Source: Hydrogenophilus sp. (lineage in GTDB: Bacteria; Pseudomonadota; Gammaproteobacteria; Burkholderiales; Thiobacillaceae). From it: a stretch of 64,000 nucleotides of DNA. Below, piece by piece: positions 1 through 8,090 of this stretch. How positions within the stretch are numbered: the stretch's first letter is position 1; each line of letters starts with the position of its first letter. The translations under genes and the position numbers were made by a program. The stretch covers positions 62,001-126,000 of the forward strand of contig DYFK01000002.1 of NCBI GenBank assembly GCA_020725265.1. Direction: 5' to 3'. The notes beneath the pieces are model-generated. The model saw only the letters and a list, made by a program, of their open reading frames with translations, was not told where the DNA came from and searched no databases.

Positions 1-717
1 ATCGCTGTCGAGCAGGGAACGGAATTCCTGGGCGGTCAGGTCGTCCTTGCCGCTCAGGACGATGAGCAGCTCGCCGGGAAAGCGTTCCGCGCCCTCGCGC
101 ATGCGCTGGACAAAGCCGTCCTCGGCCGCCGCGCCGTCGTCCCGGCGCTTGCGCAGGCGGATGAAGCCGAACATTTCCTCGAAGGCCTTGCGCAGGTTGA
201 TTTCCAGCCGCAGCAGCTTGCGCCAGAAGCCGTAGGAAAGCAGCCGCGCCGGGTAATAGCGACGCAACCGGGCGACAGCCTCGGCGGATTCGGTGTGGAC
301 CCAGGGATTGAGCAGCACCAGACCACGCACGCGCGGATCATGCTGGCCGTAGAACAGGGCGGCCGAGGCGGCATCGCACAAGCCCCAGATGGCCACGCCG
401 GCAAGCGCCGGCAGGCGTGCCATGAAGGCATCGACGGCGGCGCGGATGTCGGCGTCGATATGCTCGAAGTTGCGCATATCGCCCTCGCTATCGCCCATGC
501 CTCGGTAATCGAAACGGAACGAGGCGATGCCCTGTCCGGCGAGCTGGCGCGCCAGCAGCGTGAACTGGCGGTGACTGCCGGCGCGGTACTGGGGACCGCC
601 AACCACGATGAGCACGCCGGTATCGACCATGTCGGCGACATCGCCAGGCTGGGTGACGATGCCGATCAGGCGATCGCCCTCGCATTCGAACAGCAGGGGA
701 TGCTCGGTCCAGGTCAT
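1..717 (-). CDS. Exosortase A system-associated hydrolase 1 (alpha/beta hydrolase), 3' end outside window
   Basis: The first 239 codons read without a stop to the window edge, so the C-terminus is missing. The N-terminus carries the VGGPQYRAGSHRQF segment typical of the alpha/beta hydrolases that accompany exosortase A/EPS loci, followed by RFDYRGMGDSEG (residues about 68-79), a conserved hydrolase strand-turn. The usual nucleophile elbow region reads AIWGLCDAASAALF, so the nucleophile position is occupied by Cys in GLCDA rather than by a clear GxSxG. In this family the hydrolase is thought to act in exopolysaccharide or PEP-CTERM sorting loci, but its substrate is unknown. It lies 22 bases downstream of the O-antigen-ligase-like gene on the same strand, which fits an EPS operon continuing to the left of the window. 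Confidence 0.85.
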   Translation of the reverse strand, partial: MTWTEHPLLFECEGDRLIGIVTQPGDVADMVDTGVLIVVGGPQYRAGSHRQFTLLARQLAGQGIASFRFDYRGMGDSEGDMRNFEHIDADIRAAVDAFMARLPALAGVAIWGLCDAASAALFYGQHDPRVRGLVLLNPWVHTESAEAVARLRRYYPARLLSYGFWRKLLRLEINLRKAFEEMFGFIRLRKRRDDGAAAEDGFVQRMREGAERFPGELLIVLSGKDDLTAQEFRSLLDSD

Positions 718-739
718 CGGCGCGGAATCAGGGGTGGCT

Positions 740-3226
740 TCAGGAAGTACCGGAATGGTCGCCGGATTGTACGCGCGCCGGACGTCTCGCCGGGCGTAGT
801 CCAAGCGCGGCGCCGATCAGCAGGAACGACAGCAGGGCGACGCGCGGCGCGTCGACCAGACTGTCGAACAGACCGACCACGAAGAAACCGAGCAGCGCGC
901 CCGCCAGCGCCGGCGCCAGCGCGTGGCCGGCGGCGCGGCCGAGCGTGACCCGATGCAACGCGACCAGACCGAGCAGGCCGAAGGCGAGCAGGCCGAGCGC
1001 GCCCTGTTCGACGTAGTAATGCAACCACAGATTCTTGGCATGCCAGGGCAGATGGTGGCGGTCGCTGCTGAAGAACCAGCGATCGCCCCAGGATTCGAAA
1101 TCGCCGTTGGCGAGACGGCTCGCGCCCGTCGCGTCGCGCAGGACGATATCGTCGACGTCGATGCGTCGGCCCTTGGCCAGGCTGGCCACCGAGAATGTCG
1201 TCAACTTGGGCGGCCAGCCGTCCGCCTGGACAAACCCGGAACGGTTCAGCGCGGCGCTCAGATCGACCCAGTCGCCGGTGGCGGGCACGCGCAGCTCGGC
1301 GCCGGCGCAACCGCCGGGATAGAGCAGATGCTTGCGGCAGATTTCGACGCGCAGGCGGGCATCGCCATCCGGCGCGCGGGCGCGCAGCGTCAGGGCGAAC
1401 GGCGGCGGCGCGGTGGGGGCGACCCGATGCGAAACCCGGTACAGCTCGCCGGAACTCAATTGATGACGCGGCCCGCCCAGACGCAGATGACGGTTGCCAT
1501 CCTCCTCGCGTACCTGGTGGCTGCCCGGGTACATGCCGTCCGGCACGTCCCAGAAATAGCGTTCGGCGAAGCGGCCGGCGCCGATGCCGAGCCAACGCTC
1601 CAGGCCATCGCCAGGCAGGCCGGCGGCCAGCGCCCAATGCCGCTGGCGACCTTCGAGATCCTCCGTCACCGTCTCGAAGCGCTGGCTGGCGTAATAGGTG
1701 TGGGTCACCAGGATCGCCGCCAGCAGCGCCCCCAGGGCAAGCAACGCGACCACGGCGGCACGCGCGTCGGCACGCCAGCGCAGCGACGGATGGGCGACGA
1801 TCAGACCGAGCGGCGCCAGCAGCAGCAACACCGTGGCGGCGGCCGACAGCAGGCCGTCGATGCCGGTCTCGCTCCAGTGCAGGGTGACCAGCACGGCATT
1901 GACCGCCAGCCAGAACAGGCCGGCGGCGGCGATCAGGCCGCGCCCGCGCGGACGCATGCCGCCGTTACCCGGCCGGGTCGCCGCGATCAGCACGATCAGA
2001 CTGGCCGCGTAGGCCAGATAGACCCCCTTGGACATTCCCTGCATGGCCGCCACGCTTGCCAGCGCGGCCACCAGCGCCAGCGCCGCCGCGCCGGCAAGCA
2101 CGCGGCCGGGCAGCGCGGCCACCGACGGCCCCAGCGCGAACACCGCGAACGCCAGACCGAAGGCGGCGCCGATGCCGCGATAGCCGCCGCTCTGGAACAG
2201 ATCGGTCATCAAAAAACCGAGCACCAGCAGGTAGGCGCCCCAGCCAACCGCCGCGAGGCGATCGAAGCCGCCACGGGTGGCCCGCCGCGCCAGCAGGAAC
2301 AGGGTCAGGCCGGCGCCCAGCGCCACGCCGAGATATAGCCCGCGCGAGAAAGTGGTGAACACCGCGTAAGCGACCAGCGCCAGCACCACCAGCAATCCCG
2401 CCAGAACCAGGCGCCGCCGCGCCGCGAACAGCGCCCAGAGCAGGAACGGCACGGTCAGCGCCAGCCAGCCATCGAGCATGGCGCCACCGACATTGGCCTC
2501 CCAGAACAGGGCGGTGGTGCGGTAATCACTGGAGAAATTCGACCAGCCGGGAAAGGCGATGCGTTCCCACCAGGCCGCCAGCGACACCAGGGCCAGCCCC
2601 AGGATCAGGCCGGCCGCCAGCGCCCGCCCGGTGGTTTCCGGCTCACGCCGGAACGCGGCGCCGAGCAAGGGCAGCAACAGCAATGCCCAGAGCAGACCCT
2701 TGGCCAGACGGGCGCCGTTGAGCGGCGTGGCGTAACCGACCAGCAAAGCCGGCTCCGACCAGACATTGAGCAGCGGCCGCCAGGCCGTGGACAGCAGATA
2801 GCTGGTCAGCATGAGTCCCAGCAGCAGCATCGGCGCCATGTCGAACCGCCACACCCCGCCCCGTTCCGGCGGCACCCGGCGCCAGCCCTCGCGCGCCGCC
2901 GCCAGCGCCAGCGCGGCCAGCACCAGGGCATCGCTCTCGGTGAAATGGATGGCGCCGCTCCAGGTCGCCAGATCGATCACCGGCGCGAGTCCCGGCACCA
3001 GCACCAGCCAGGCATGCCGGTGCGCCGCCATGGCCACCAGCAAACCGCCGCCAATCAGCGCCCCGATCAGCCAGCCGAATGGATGCGATAGCGCGAACAG
3101 CGCCACGCCGGCCAGCCCGAACCCGGCCAACAGCAACCACGCGCCACGCGCCCAGACCGGGCGGCCGGCACGCCCCGCCCGATTTGGTTGTCTCCGGGAA
3201 CTGGAAACCCCGGCAATACCGGTCAT
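740..3226 (-). CDS. O-antigen ligase/polymerase-like membrane protein with inserted periplasmic beta-domain
   Basis: An 828-residue polytopic protein with roughly 15 hydrophobic segments before residue 510 and three more after about 740, so it is an inner-membrane protein of the Wzy_C/O-antigen ligase superfamily. The ligase-type periplasmic loop is recognisable: GIGAGRF (about 547) on one side and NLWLHYYVEQGALGLL (about 732) on the other. Between these halves sits about 150 extra residues (about 575-720), mostly beta-like and ending in DDIVLRD...LANGDFESWG, resembling a galactose-binding/jelly-roll module. The role is probably polymerising or transferring an exopolysaccharide or O-glycan, as suggested by the adjacent exosortase-associated hydrolase. 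Typical ligases are 400-450 residues, so this one is about twice normal size. The start at 3226 precedes the repeat block; a start a few codons inside is possible. Confidence 0.8.
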   Translation of the reverse strand: MTGIAGVSSSRRQPNRAGRAGRPVWARGAWLLLAGFGLAGVALFALSHPFGWLIGALIGGGLLVAMAAHRHAWLVLVPGLAPVIDLATWSGAIHFTESDALVLAALALAAAREGWRRVPPERGGVWRFDMAPMLLLGLMLTSYLLSTAWRPLLNVWSEPALLVGYATPLNGARLAKGLLWALLLLPLLGAAFRREPETTGRALAAGLILGLALVSLAAWWERIAFPGWSNFSSDYRTTALFWEANVGGAMLDGWLALTVPFLLWALFAARRRLVLAGLLVVLALVAYAVFTTFSRGLYLGVALGAGLTLFLLARRATRGGFDRLAAVGWGAYLLVLGFLMTDLFQSGGYRGIGAAFGLAFAVFALGPSVAALPGRVLAGAAALALVAALASVAAMQGMSKGVYLAYAASLIVLIAATRPGNGGMRPRGRGLIAAAGLFWLAVNAVLVTLHWSETGIDGLLSAAATVLLLLAPLGLIVAHPSLRWRADARAAVVALLALGALLAAILVTHTYYASQRFETVTEDLEGRQRHWALAAGLPGDGLERWLGIGAGRFAERYFWDVPDGMYPGSHQVREEDGNRHLRLGGPRHQLSSGELYRVSHRVAPTAPPPFALTLRARAPDGDARLRVEICRKHLLYPGGCAGAELRVPATGDWVDLSAALNRSGFVQADGWPPKLTTFSVASLAKGRRIDVDDIVLRDATGASRLANGDFESWGDRWFFSSDRHHLPWHAKNLWLHYYVEQGALGLLAFGLLGLVALHRVTLGRAAGHALAPALAGALLGFFVVGLFDSLVDAPRVALLSFLLIGAALGLRPARRPARVQSGDHSGTS

Positions 3227-3285
3227 CGCGTTGCCCTCATTCCAGCCTCCTGCCCGTACTCAAGGAACAGCGCCCTCCCCCTCTC

Positions 3286-3313
3286 CGTCATGCCCGCGCG
3301 GGCGGGCATCCAG
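3286..3313. repeat. Palindromic repeat, copy A
   Basis: A 28-base element built on CGTCATGCCCGC...GCGGGCATCCAG, with inverted arms ATGCCCGC/GCGGGCAT that can form a hairpin. It closely resembles the dispersed palindromic repeats common between genes of many proteobacteria. Copies lie at 3408-3434, 3468-3494 and 3712-3739. Confidence 0.85.
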
Positions 3314-3407
3314 TACGCCGGCCAGGGACGGCTCGGGCGGCGGCATCTCTTGGTGTATTGGCGAACGTGATGCCTCCCGGCGATGGCTACCCCACGCCAC
3401 GCCTGGT

Positions 3408-3434
3408 CTGGATGCCCGCCTTCGCGGGCATGAC
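3408..3434. repeat. Palindromic repeat, copy B (opposite orientation)
   Basis: CTGGATGCCCGCC-TTC-GCGGGCATGAC: the same element as copy A but read on the other strand. Arms ATGCCCGC/GCGGGCAT are perfect. Confidence 0.85.
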
Positions 3435-3467
3435 GCCGATGAAAGGGCCCGCACCGACGCGCGTCCC

Positions 3468-3494
3468 CTGGATGCCCGCCTTCGCGGGCATGAC
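3468..3494. repeat. Palindromic repeat, copy C (opposite orientation)
   Basis: Identical to copy B over its 27 bases and exactly 60 bases further on, so B and C form a direct pair. Confidence 0.85.
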
Positions 3495-3551
3495 GGGGAA
3501 CGATGGGCATGGGTTGGTGGCAAGGCAACCGGCGCTCCGCGCTCCCCCCAC

Positions 3552-3707
3552 CGTCATGCCGAGGCACAAGGGACAACGCCCGGACCCCTCCGTCATGCCG
3601 AGGCGCAAGGCACAGCGCCGACGCCACGCCGTCATGCCGAGGAGGAAGGCACAACGCCCGAGTCCTGCCGTCATGCCGATGCGCAAGGCACAGCGCCACC
3701 CTCCCCC
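3552..3707. repeat. Four tandem 39-bp repeats
   Basis: Each unit begins CGTCATGCCGAKG and continues with CAAGGCACAGCGCC-like sequence. Unit starts are at 3552, 3591, 3630 and 3669, a constant 39-base period. The first bases of the unit match the first bases of the palindromic repeat (CGTCATGCC), but the palindrome's second arm is lost. The last unit runs into palindromic copy D. Period and sequence argue for decay and tandem amplification of the palindromic element, not for a CRISPR array, because there are no variable spacers. Confidence 0.85.
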
Positions 3708-3711
3708 TCTC

Positions 3712-3739
3712 CGTCATGCCCGCGCAGGCGGGCATCCAG
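3712..3739. repeat. Palindromic repeat, copy D
   Basis: Same orientation as copy A with one base changed in the loop (GCGCAGGCG against GCGCGGGCG). The similarity to copy A extends about 20 bases upstream (CAAGGMACAGCGCC...CTCCCCCTCTC) and several bases downstream, so A and D bound the block as near-perfect direct repeats. Confidence 0.85.
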
Positions 3740-3749
3740 TGCGCCGGCT

Positions 3750-4037
3750 TCAGAGCAGGTCGGGGTACAAATCGCGCCATGTCGGATTTTCCCGTTCGAT
3801 GATTTTCAGTTTCCACGCGCGAGGCCATTTCTTGATCGCCTTTTCCCGGGCGATGGCGGACATCATGGTTTCGTGCGCCTCGTACCAGACCAGGGTATGC
3901 ACGTTGTATTTCTTCGTGAAGCCGTCGACGAGTTTTTCCCTGTGCTGCCAGACCCGTCTGACCAGGTCGGCGGTAACGCCGACATAGAGCGTACCGTTGC
4001 GGGCACTGGCGAGCAGATACACGCAAGGTTGTTTCAT
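3750..4037 (-). CDS. GIY-YIG nuclease family protein
   Basis: A 95-residue single-domain protein. The GIY-YIG signature is present as CVYLLAS (residues 5-11) and LYVGVT (17-22), followed by the conserved DLVRRVWQH helix and EAHETM with the catalytic Glu. This is the compact stand-alone subfamily, which has no attached DNA-binding domain. The ATG at 4037 is chosen because the family starts with MK-x-x-x-VY; the longer open frame upstream overlaps kdsBC and does not look like protein. The gene directly abuts the palindromic/tandem repeat block. Stand-alone GIY-YIG genes of this type are, from memory, often found next to such repeats. Cellular function is unknown. Confidence 0.88.
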   Translation of the reverse strand: MKQPCVYLLASARNGTLYVGVTADLVRRVWQHREKLVDGFTKKYNVHTLVWYEAHETMMSAIAREKAIKKWPRAWKLKIIERENPTWRDLYPDLL

Positions 4038-4092
4038 CGCCGCTACCGTGACAAGACGCGGGCACGACCGATCCGCGCGCGCGCCACCTGGC

Positions 4093-5361
4093 TCACTGCG
4101 CGATCTTGTGCATCGCGGCGGCGAAGCCGGCGGCGGTTTCGAAGACGTCGCGTCGGCCCTGGGCGGCGAGGATGGCGTCGGCGAGCTCGCGGAAGGCGCC
4201 GGCGCCGCCGGGCAGGCCGAGCACCTGGCTGGCCTGGCGCCTGACGTAGTCGGGCGCGTCGGCGACGGCGAACGACAAACCGCAGACGGCGAACGCCGGC
4301 AGATCGATGCTGTCATCGCCGACGCAGGCGGTTTGCGCCGGCGTGACGCCGGCCGCTTCCATCAGCGCGCGGCAGGCGGTGGCCTTGTCGCCGGCGCCGA
4401 ACCGGGACAGGCCGATGCCGAGGTCGGCGACGCGCTTGCGCAGGGTCGGCGAGTCGCGGCCAGAGAGCACGGCGACGCGCACGCCGTTTTCCTCCAGCAT
4501 GCGGATGCCGAGGCCGTCGCGCACGTGGAAGCGCTTCTGGCATTCGCCGCTGGCGTCGTAGTAGATGCCGCCATCGGTGAGCACGCCATCGACGTCGGTG
4601 ATGACCAGTCGCACGCCGGCCAGATCGGGCGCGGCCGGCGGCGTCTGGCCAGCCATCAGCGCGCGCACGCGTTCCAGGCATTCCGGCGTGTCCACGCCGG
4701 GCCCGGTCGGCGCCACGCGCAGCACGCGCAGGCGGATGCCGGCCGCCATCAGGCGCAGTTGTTCGAGCAGTTCGGCGGTTTCCAGCATCGGCCGGGGCAG
4801 CCCGGAATAACCGGCGAGCACCTCGCGCCGGTAGGCGTAGACACCGACGTGCTTGAGGTAACGGGCGCTGTCCGGATCGCGCGGATAGGGGATCGGCGAA
4901 CGACTGAAATAGAGGGCGTCGCCGGCGTTGTCGAGCACGACCTTGACCGTGTTCGGGTTGCGCGCCTCGGCGGCGTCGATGTCGTGACAGAGGGTGCCGA
5001 CGGCGACCGCCGGGTCGCGCATCGCCTCGACCAGCATGGCCAGGTCGGCCGGGCGCACCAGCGGCTCGTCGCCCTGCACGTTGACGTAGACGTCGGCATC
5101 GACGCGCCCCATCACCTCAACCAGGCGGTCGGTGCCGGAAGGATGCTCGGGCGAGGTCATCACGACCTCGCCGCCAAAGCCGCGCACGGCGGCGGCGACC
5201 CGCTCGTCGTCGGTCGCCACCAGCACGCGCTCGACGCCGGACACCTGGCTGGCGCGCTCGAAGACGTGCTGGATCATGGGCTTGCCGAGGATGTCCGCGA
5301 GCGGCTTGCCGGGCAGGCGGGTGGAGGCGTGACGGGCGGGGATGACGATGACGGCGCGCAT
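4093..5361 (-). CDS. kdsB-kdsC: Fused CMP-Kdo synthetase (KdsB) and Kdo-8-phosphate phosphatase (KdsC)
   Basis: A 422-residue protein made of two complete Kdo pathway enzymes. Residues 1-238 are KdsB (CTP + Kdo to CMP-Kdo): the nucleotide-binding [14 protein letters not shown] (8-21), NVQGDEPL (94-101), and the terminal [13 protein letters not shown]. Residues about 248-418 are KdsC, a HAD phosphatase removing phosphate from Kdo-8-P: motif [10 protein letters not shown] (256-264, Asp256 and Asp258), VLSGRDS (298-304), and the motif IV-like [12 protein letters not shown] (346-357). A short Pro/Ala-rich linker (239-247) joins them. The order is reversed relative to the pathway, where KdsC acts first. 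Elsewhere the two are normally separate genes. Both sets of motifs look intact, so it is probably bifunctional in LPS inner-core synthesis. Confidence 0.95.
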   Translation of the reverse strand: MRAVIVIPARHASTRLPGKPLADILGKPMIQHVFERASQVSGVERVLVATDDERVAAAVRGFGGEVVMTSPEHPSGTDRLVEVMGRVDADVYVNVQGDEPLVRPADLAMLVEAMRDPAVAVGTLCHDIDAAEARNPNTVKVVLDNAGDALYFSRSPIPYPRDPDSARYLKHVGVYAYRREVLAGYSGLPRPMLETAELLEQLRLMAAGIRLRVLRVAPTGPGVDTPECLERVRALMAGQTPPAAPDLAGVRLVITDVDGVLTDGGIYYDASGECQKRFHVRDGLGIRMLEENGVRVAVLSGRDSPTLRKRVADLGIGLSRFGAGDKATACRALMEAAGVTPAQTACVGDDSIDLPAFAVCGLSFAVADAPDYVRRQASQVLGLPGGAGAFRELADAILAAQGRRDVFETAAGFAAAMHKIAQ

Positions 5362-5611
5362 GTTTTCTGGTTGTCCGGTGTCCGCCGGCGCCCGGCGGTC
5401 CGGCGCGCGGCGTTGGTGATCGATGGCTTGCCCCGGAGGAGCTTCGAAGCCAGGGAAGTGTACTCAAGATGCGTGCCAACGGGCATCGCGCTGAAATTTC
5501 AACGTGTCAGCGGCAAATGGGGAAAACAATCCGGCCCAGCGAAATTGCCGCGAATGCCTTTCACCGAATTTTCGTATGATGGCCGCTGGGAGAAACAAGG
5601 GAGCACCGACC

Positions 5612-6568
5612 ATGCCAGATTTCACGATCATCGTTCCGGCCTACAACGCGGCCGCGTTCATAGGCGAGACCCTGGAAGCGCTGCGCCGGCAGACCGATCC
5701 ACCCCGGCGCGTCATCATCATCGACGATGGTTCCATCGACGACACCGGCGAGGTCGTGCGTCGGGACTTCCCGGAAATGACTCTGCTCCAGGTGGAGAAC
5801 GGTGGCTGTCCACTGGCCCGACAAAAAGGCATCGTTCGATCGGATACCGAATGGATCGCGCTGTGCGACAGCGACGACATCTGGAACCCGGACTGCCTCC
5901 AGCGCAAACAGGAACTGATCCAGACCTTTCCCGACGCGCAACTTCTTTTCTCGAACTTCTATTCGTTCGGCCCCAATGCCATCAAAAACCACCACCAGTT
6001 CCTCAATGTCCCGGATGGCTGGTTCGACCGTTACCAGGGCGAAACCCGTGGCGATTTCTTCCGGCTGAGTGATCCCTATCGAGCGATCCTGGAATACAAC
6101 CCAGCCTTTGCATCCAGTCTGGCCTTCCGGCGGGACGCCTATGAACGGATGGGCGGATTCCTGGAGAAATACGCTCGCCAGAAATGCGAGGACTCCGAGT
6201 TCGTGCGCCGCTTCGTCGCTCTGCCGGACATCGTGGTCGCGGGCGACCGGGAACCGACCTACGGCTATCGCCGGCACGATTCGAACCTCTCGAAGGTTCG
6301 CTGGGAGCGCTTCTACTGCAAGCCGCAGATCCTGCGCGAACACCTTCGGCTCGGCGTGGTTCCGGAACCTTATCGGGACGAGGTGGAGCGGGAAATCGAG
6401 CGCAACCTCCTGCACGCTTTCGACATCGCCTACTGGGATCGATCCTGGCAGGGCGTCCACCGGATTTTCAACGAACTCCCACCATCCGCGCGCACCCTCA
6501 GGCGACGCGTGCAACTCTGGCATTGCCGCCTGCGCGCGGCCCGCGGATCGCCGCGCGCTTCAACCTGA
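5612..6568 (+). CDS. Glycosyltransferase family 2
   Basis: 318 residues. The N-terminus TIIVPAYNAAAFIGETLEAL is the classic GT2 opening, followed by DDGSIDDT (about residues 37-44) and the metal/nucleotide-sugar motif CDSDD (about 88-92). The C-terminal part has the NPAFASSLAFRRDAYERMGGF acceptor-side pattern and CEDSEFVRR. It likely transfers a sugar to a polysaccharide or lipid acceptor at the inner membrane; the specificity cannot be told. The ATG at 5612 is preferred over the upstream in-frame ATG at 5504 because AAGGGAG lies about 10 bases before it and the family starts here. It sits between kdsBC and glk, which are both on the opposite strand, so it is a single-gene unit. Confidence 0.88.
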   Translation: MPDFTIIVPAYNAAAFIGETLEALRRQTDPPRRVIIIDDGSIDDTGEVVRRDFPEMTLLQVENGGCPLARQKGIVRSDTEWIALCDSDDIWNPDCLQRKQELIQTFPDAQLLFSNFYSFGPNAIKNHHQFLNVPDGWFDRYQGETRGDFFRLSDPYRAILEYNPAFASSLAFRRDAYERMGGFLEKYARQKCEDSEFVRRFVALPDIVVAGDREPTYGYRRHDSNLSKVRWERFYCKPQILREHLRLGVVPEPYRDEVEREIERNLLHAFDIAYWDRSWQGVHRIFNELPPSARTLRRRVQLWHCRLRAARGSPRAST

Positions 6569-6586
6569 TAACCACGGTTTCCAGGT

Positions 6587-7564
6587 TCAATCCCACCCCG
6601 CCGCCAGCGCCGCGCCGCGCAGGCCGACGTCGGCGTCGAGCACGACGTCGACCGGTAGGGAGCGCATCCAGTCGCTGAAGCGGCCCTTGGCGTGGAAACC
6701 GGCGAGGAATTCGCCGCTTTCGAGCACCGGCAGCAGGCGCGGGGCGATGCCGCCGGCGAGGTAGACGCCGCCTTCGGCGCGGGTGGCCAGCGCGTAGTCG
6801 CCGGCGGCCTGGCCGTAGATGCGGGCGAACAGGCGCAGCGCGGCGACGGCCTGGGCATCGCCGCCGTCGAGGCCGGCGGCGCTGATGGCGGCGGCGTCCG
6901 GCACGGCTGATCCGGCGGGCTCGGGGCGTCCGGCCTCGGTCAGACAGAAGCGGTGAAGGTCGACCAGGCCGGGGCCGGACAGGATGCGTTCCAGCGAGGC
7001 TCGGCCGTGGCGGGCGCGCAGGAAAGCGAGCAGACGGTCCTGTTCGGGGTCGGCCGGGGCGAAGCCGATGTGGCCGCCCTCGGTCGGTAGCGGCCGGTAG
7101 CCGTGACCATCGTGGACGCACAGGGAAACGCCCAGGCCGGTGCCGGCGCCGAGCGCGACGCGTGCCGCGCCGGCGACGCGGGGCGCGACCTGGAGCGGAC
7201 GCAGGTCACCACCGGCGAGCGCGTCCAGCCCCCAGCCGACGGCGGCGAAATCGTTGACCAGCCGGACCCGGCGCAGGCCGAGATCGGCGGCCAGGACATC
7301 GGCGTCGATATCCCAGTCGAGGTTGGTGAAGCGCACGCGGCGGCCGTCGGTGGGGCCGGCGACCGCCAGACAGCAGGTCTCGACGGTCGGGCCGGTGGCC
7401 AGAAAGCCGCGCAGGATCGCGGCCAGACCGGTGTGCTCGGCGTTGCGGTGGCGGCTGACGTCGGCCAGTTCGACGCGCCCGTCGACGTCGACGCGGGCGC
7501 GCGCCAGGCGGGTGTGGGTGCCGCCCAGATCGCCGACCAGCAACGGCGCGGCGGTCACGACCAC
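6587..7564 (-). CDS. glk: Glucokinase
   Basis: 325 residues of the bacterial glucokinase (ROK-unrelated, Glk/PF02685) family. It has the phosphate-binding GDLGGTHTRLA (11-21), the FTNLDWDID substrate loop, LVNDFAAVGWG with the catalytic Asp, ALGAGTGLGVS (adenosine region) and TEGGHIGFAP. It phosphorylates glucose with ATP in the cytoplasm. The start is GTG; 7564 is used here, but the in-frame GTG at 7558 overlaps the DoxX stop as GTGA and is equally likely. It is the last gene of a minus-strand run with DoxX and two unknown genes, implying cotranscription. Confidence 0.92.
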   Translation of the reverse strand: MVVTAAPLLVGDLGGTHTRLARARVDVDGRVELADVSRHRNAEHTGLAAILRGFLATGPTVETCCLAVAGPTDGRRVRFTNLDWDIDADVLAADLGLRRVRLVNDFAAVGWGLDALAGGDLRPLQVAPRVAGAARVALGAGTGLGVSLCVHDGHGYRPLPTEGGHIGFAPADPEQDRLLAFLRARHGRASLERILSGPGLVDLHRFCLTEAGRPEPAGSAVPDAAAISAAGLDGGDAQAVAALRLFARIYGQAAGDYALATRAEGGVYLAGGIAPRLLPVLESGEFLAGFHAKGRFSDWMRSLPVDVVLDADVGLRGAALAAGWD

Positions 7565-8037
7565 AGCCGCCGTTCGCCGCTCAGGTGACGCTGACGCAGC
7601 CAGTGGTCCAGGCTGAGTTTGCCGGGGCCGGAGAAGATCAGCGGCAGCAGCATGACCAGATAGATCGCCGCCAGCTTCCAGCCGCCTTCGCTGATGGTGT
7701 AACCGTGGCCGGCATGCACGGCGGCGATGGCGACCAGCGTGAACAGCGCCAGGACCGCCGAGAACGCGCGGGTACCCAGGCCGATCACCAGGGCGATCGG
7801 CGCGAGCAGTTCGATGCCGATGGCGAGCGCCCAGTTGAAATCGGCCGGCAGCGCGCTGAACGGAAACGGGAACTCAGCCTGGATTTCTCCGAACCAGTTG
7901 GCGCCATCGAGCTTGGCCAGACCGGCTTGGAAAAACTCATGGGCGAGCAGCAGGCGCAACGCCAGTTGCGGCAGCCAGGCACCGATCGCGTCGAGCAGGT
8001 TCAGAACCTGTTTCAGGGATTCCTTCAGGGCGGACAT
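7555..8037 (-). CDS. DoxX family membrane protein
   Basis: 160 residues with four hydrophobic helices (about 20-40, 68-90, 92-110, 122-140), the DoxX fold. Family hallmarks include RLLLAHEFFQAGLAKL in helix 1 and the Glu in GIELLAPIALVIGLGTR. Proteins of this family are small inner-membrane components linked to redox or oxidative-stress complexes, but the activity is usually unknown. The 3' end overlaps glk by a few bases, so the two are translationally coupled. Confidence 0.85.
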   Translation of the reverse strand: MSALKESLKQVLNLLDAIGAWLPQLALRLLLAHEFFQAGLAKLDGANWFGEIQAEFPFPFSALPADFNWALAIGIELLAPIALVIGLGTRAFSAVLALFTLVAIAAVHAGHGYTISEGGWKLAAIYLVMLLPLIFSGPGKLSLDHWLRQRHLSGERRLWS

Positions 8038-8051
8038 GACGCCTTTCGTCG

Positions 8052-8072
8052 GGCCGGCGGCGCGCGCCGGCC
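8052..8072. other. Perfect 8-bp GC hairpin inside the operon
   Basis: GGCCGGCG and CGCCGGCC separated by five bases, between the unknown gene at 8091-8504 and the DoxX gene. There is no T-tract on either strand, so it is not a canonical terminator. It may affect mRNA processing between the two genes. Confidence 0.4.
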
Positions 8073-8090
8073 GGCGGTTGGTGGAAGAAC

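Noticed and set aside
923-2338. 471-codon plus-strand frame
   Set aside because: Antisense to the O-antigen-ligase-like gene; Gln/Gly/Arg-rich shadow.
3552-3739. CRISPR array
   Set aside because: Units are contiguous 39-base tandem repeats without unique spacers, and no cas genes are present.
5504-5611. N-terminal extension of the GT2 gene
   Set aside because: The extra 36 codons lack similarity to the family, and a good Shine-Dalgarno lies before the ATG at 5612.
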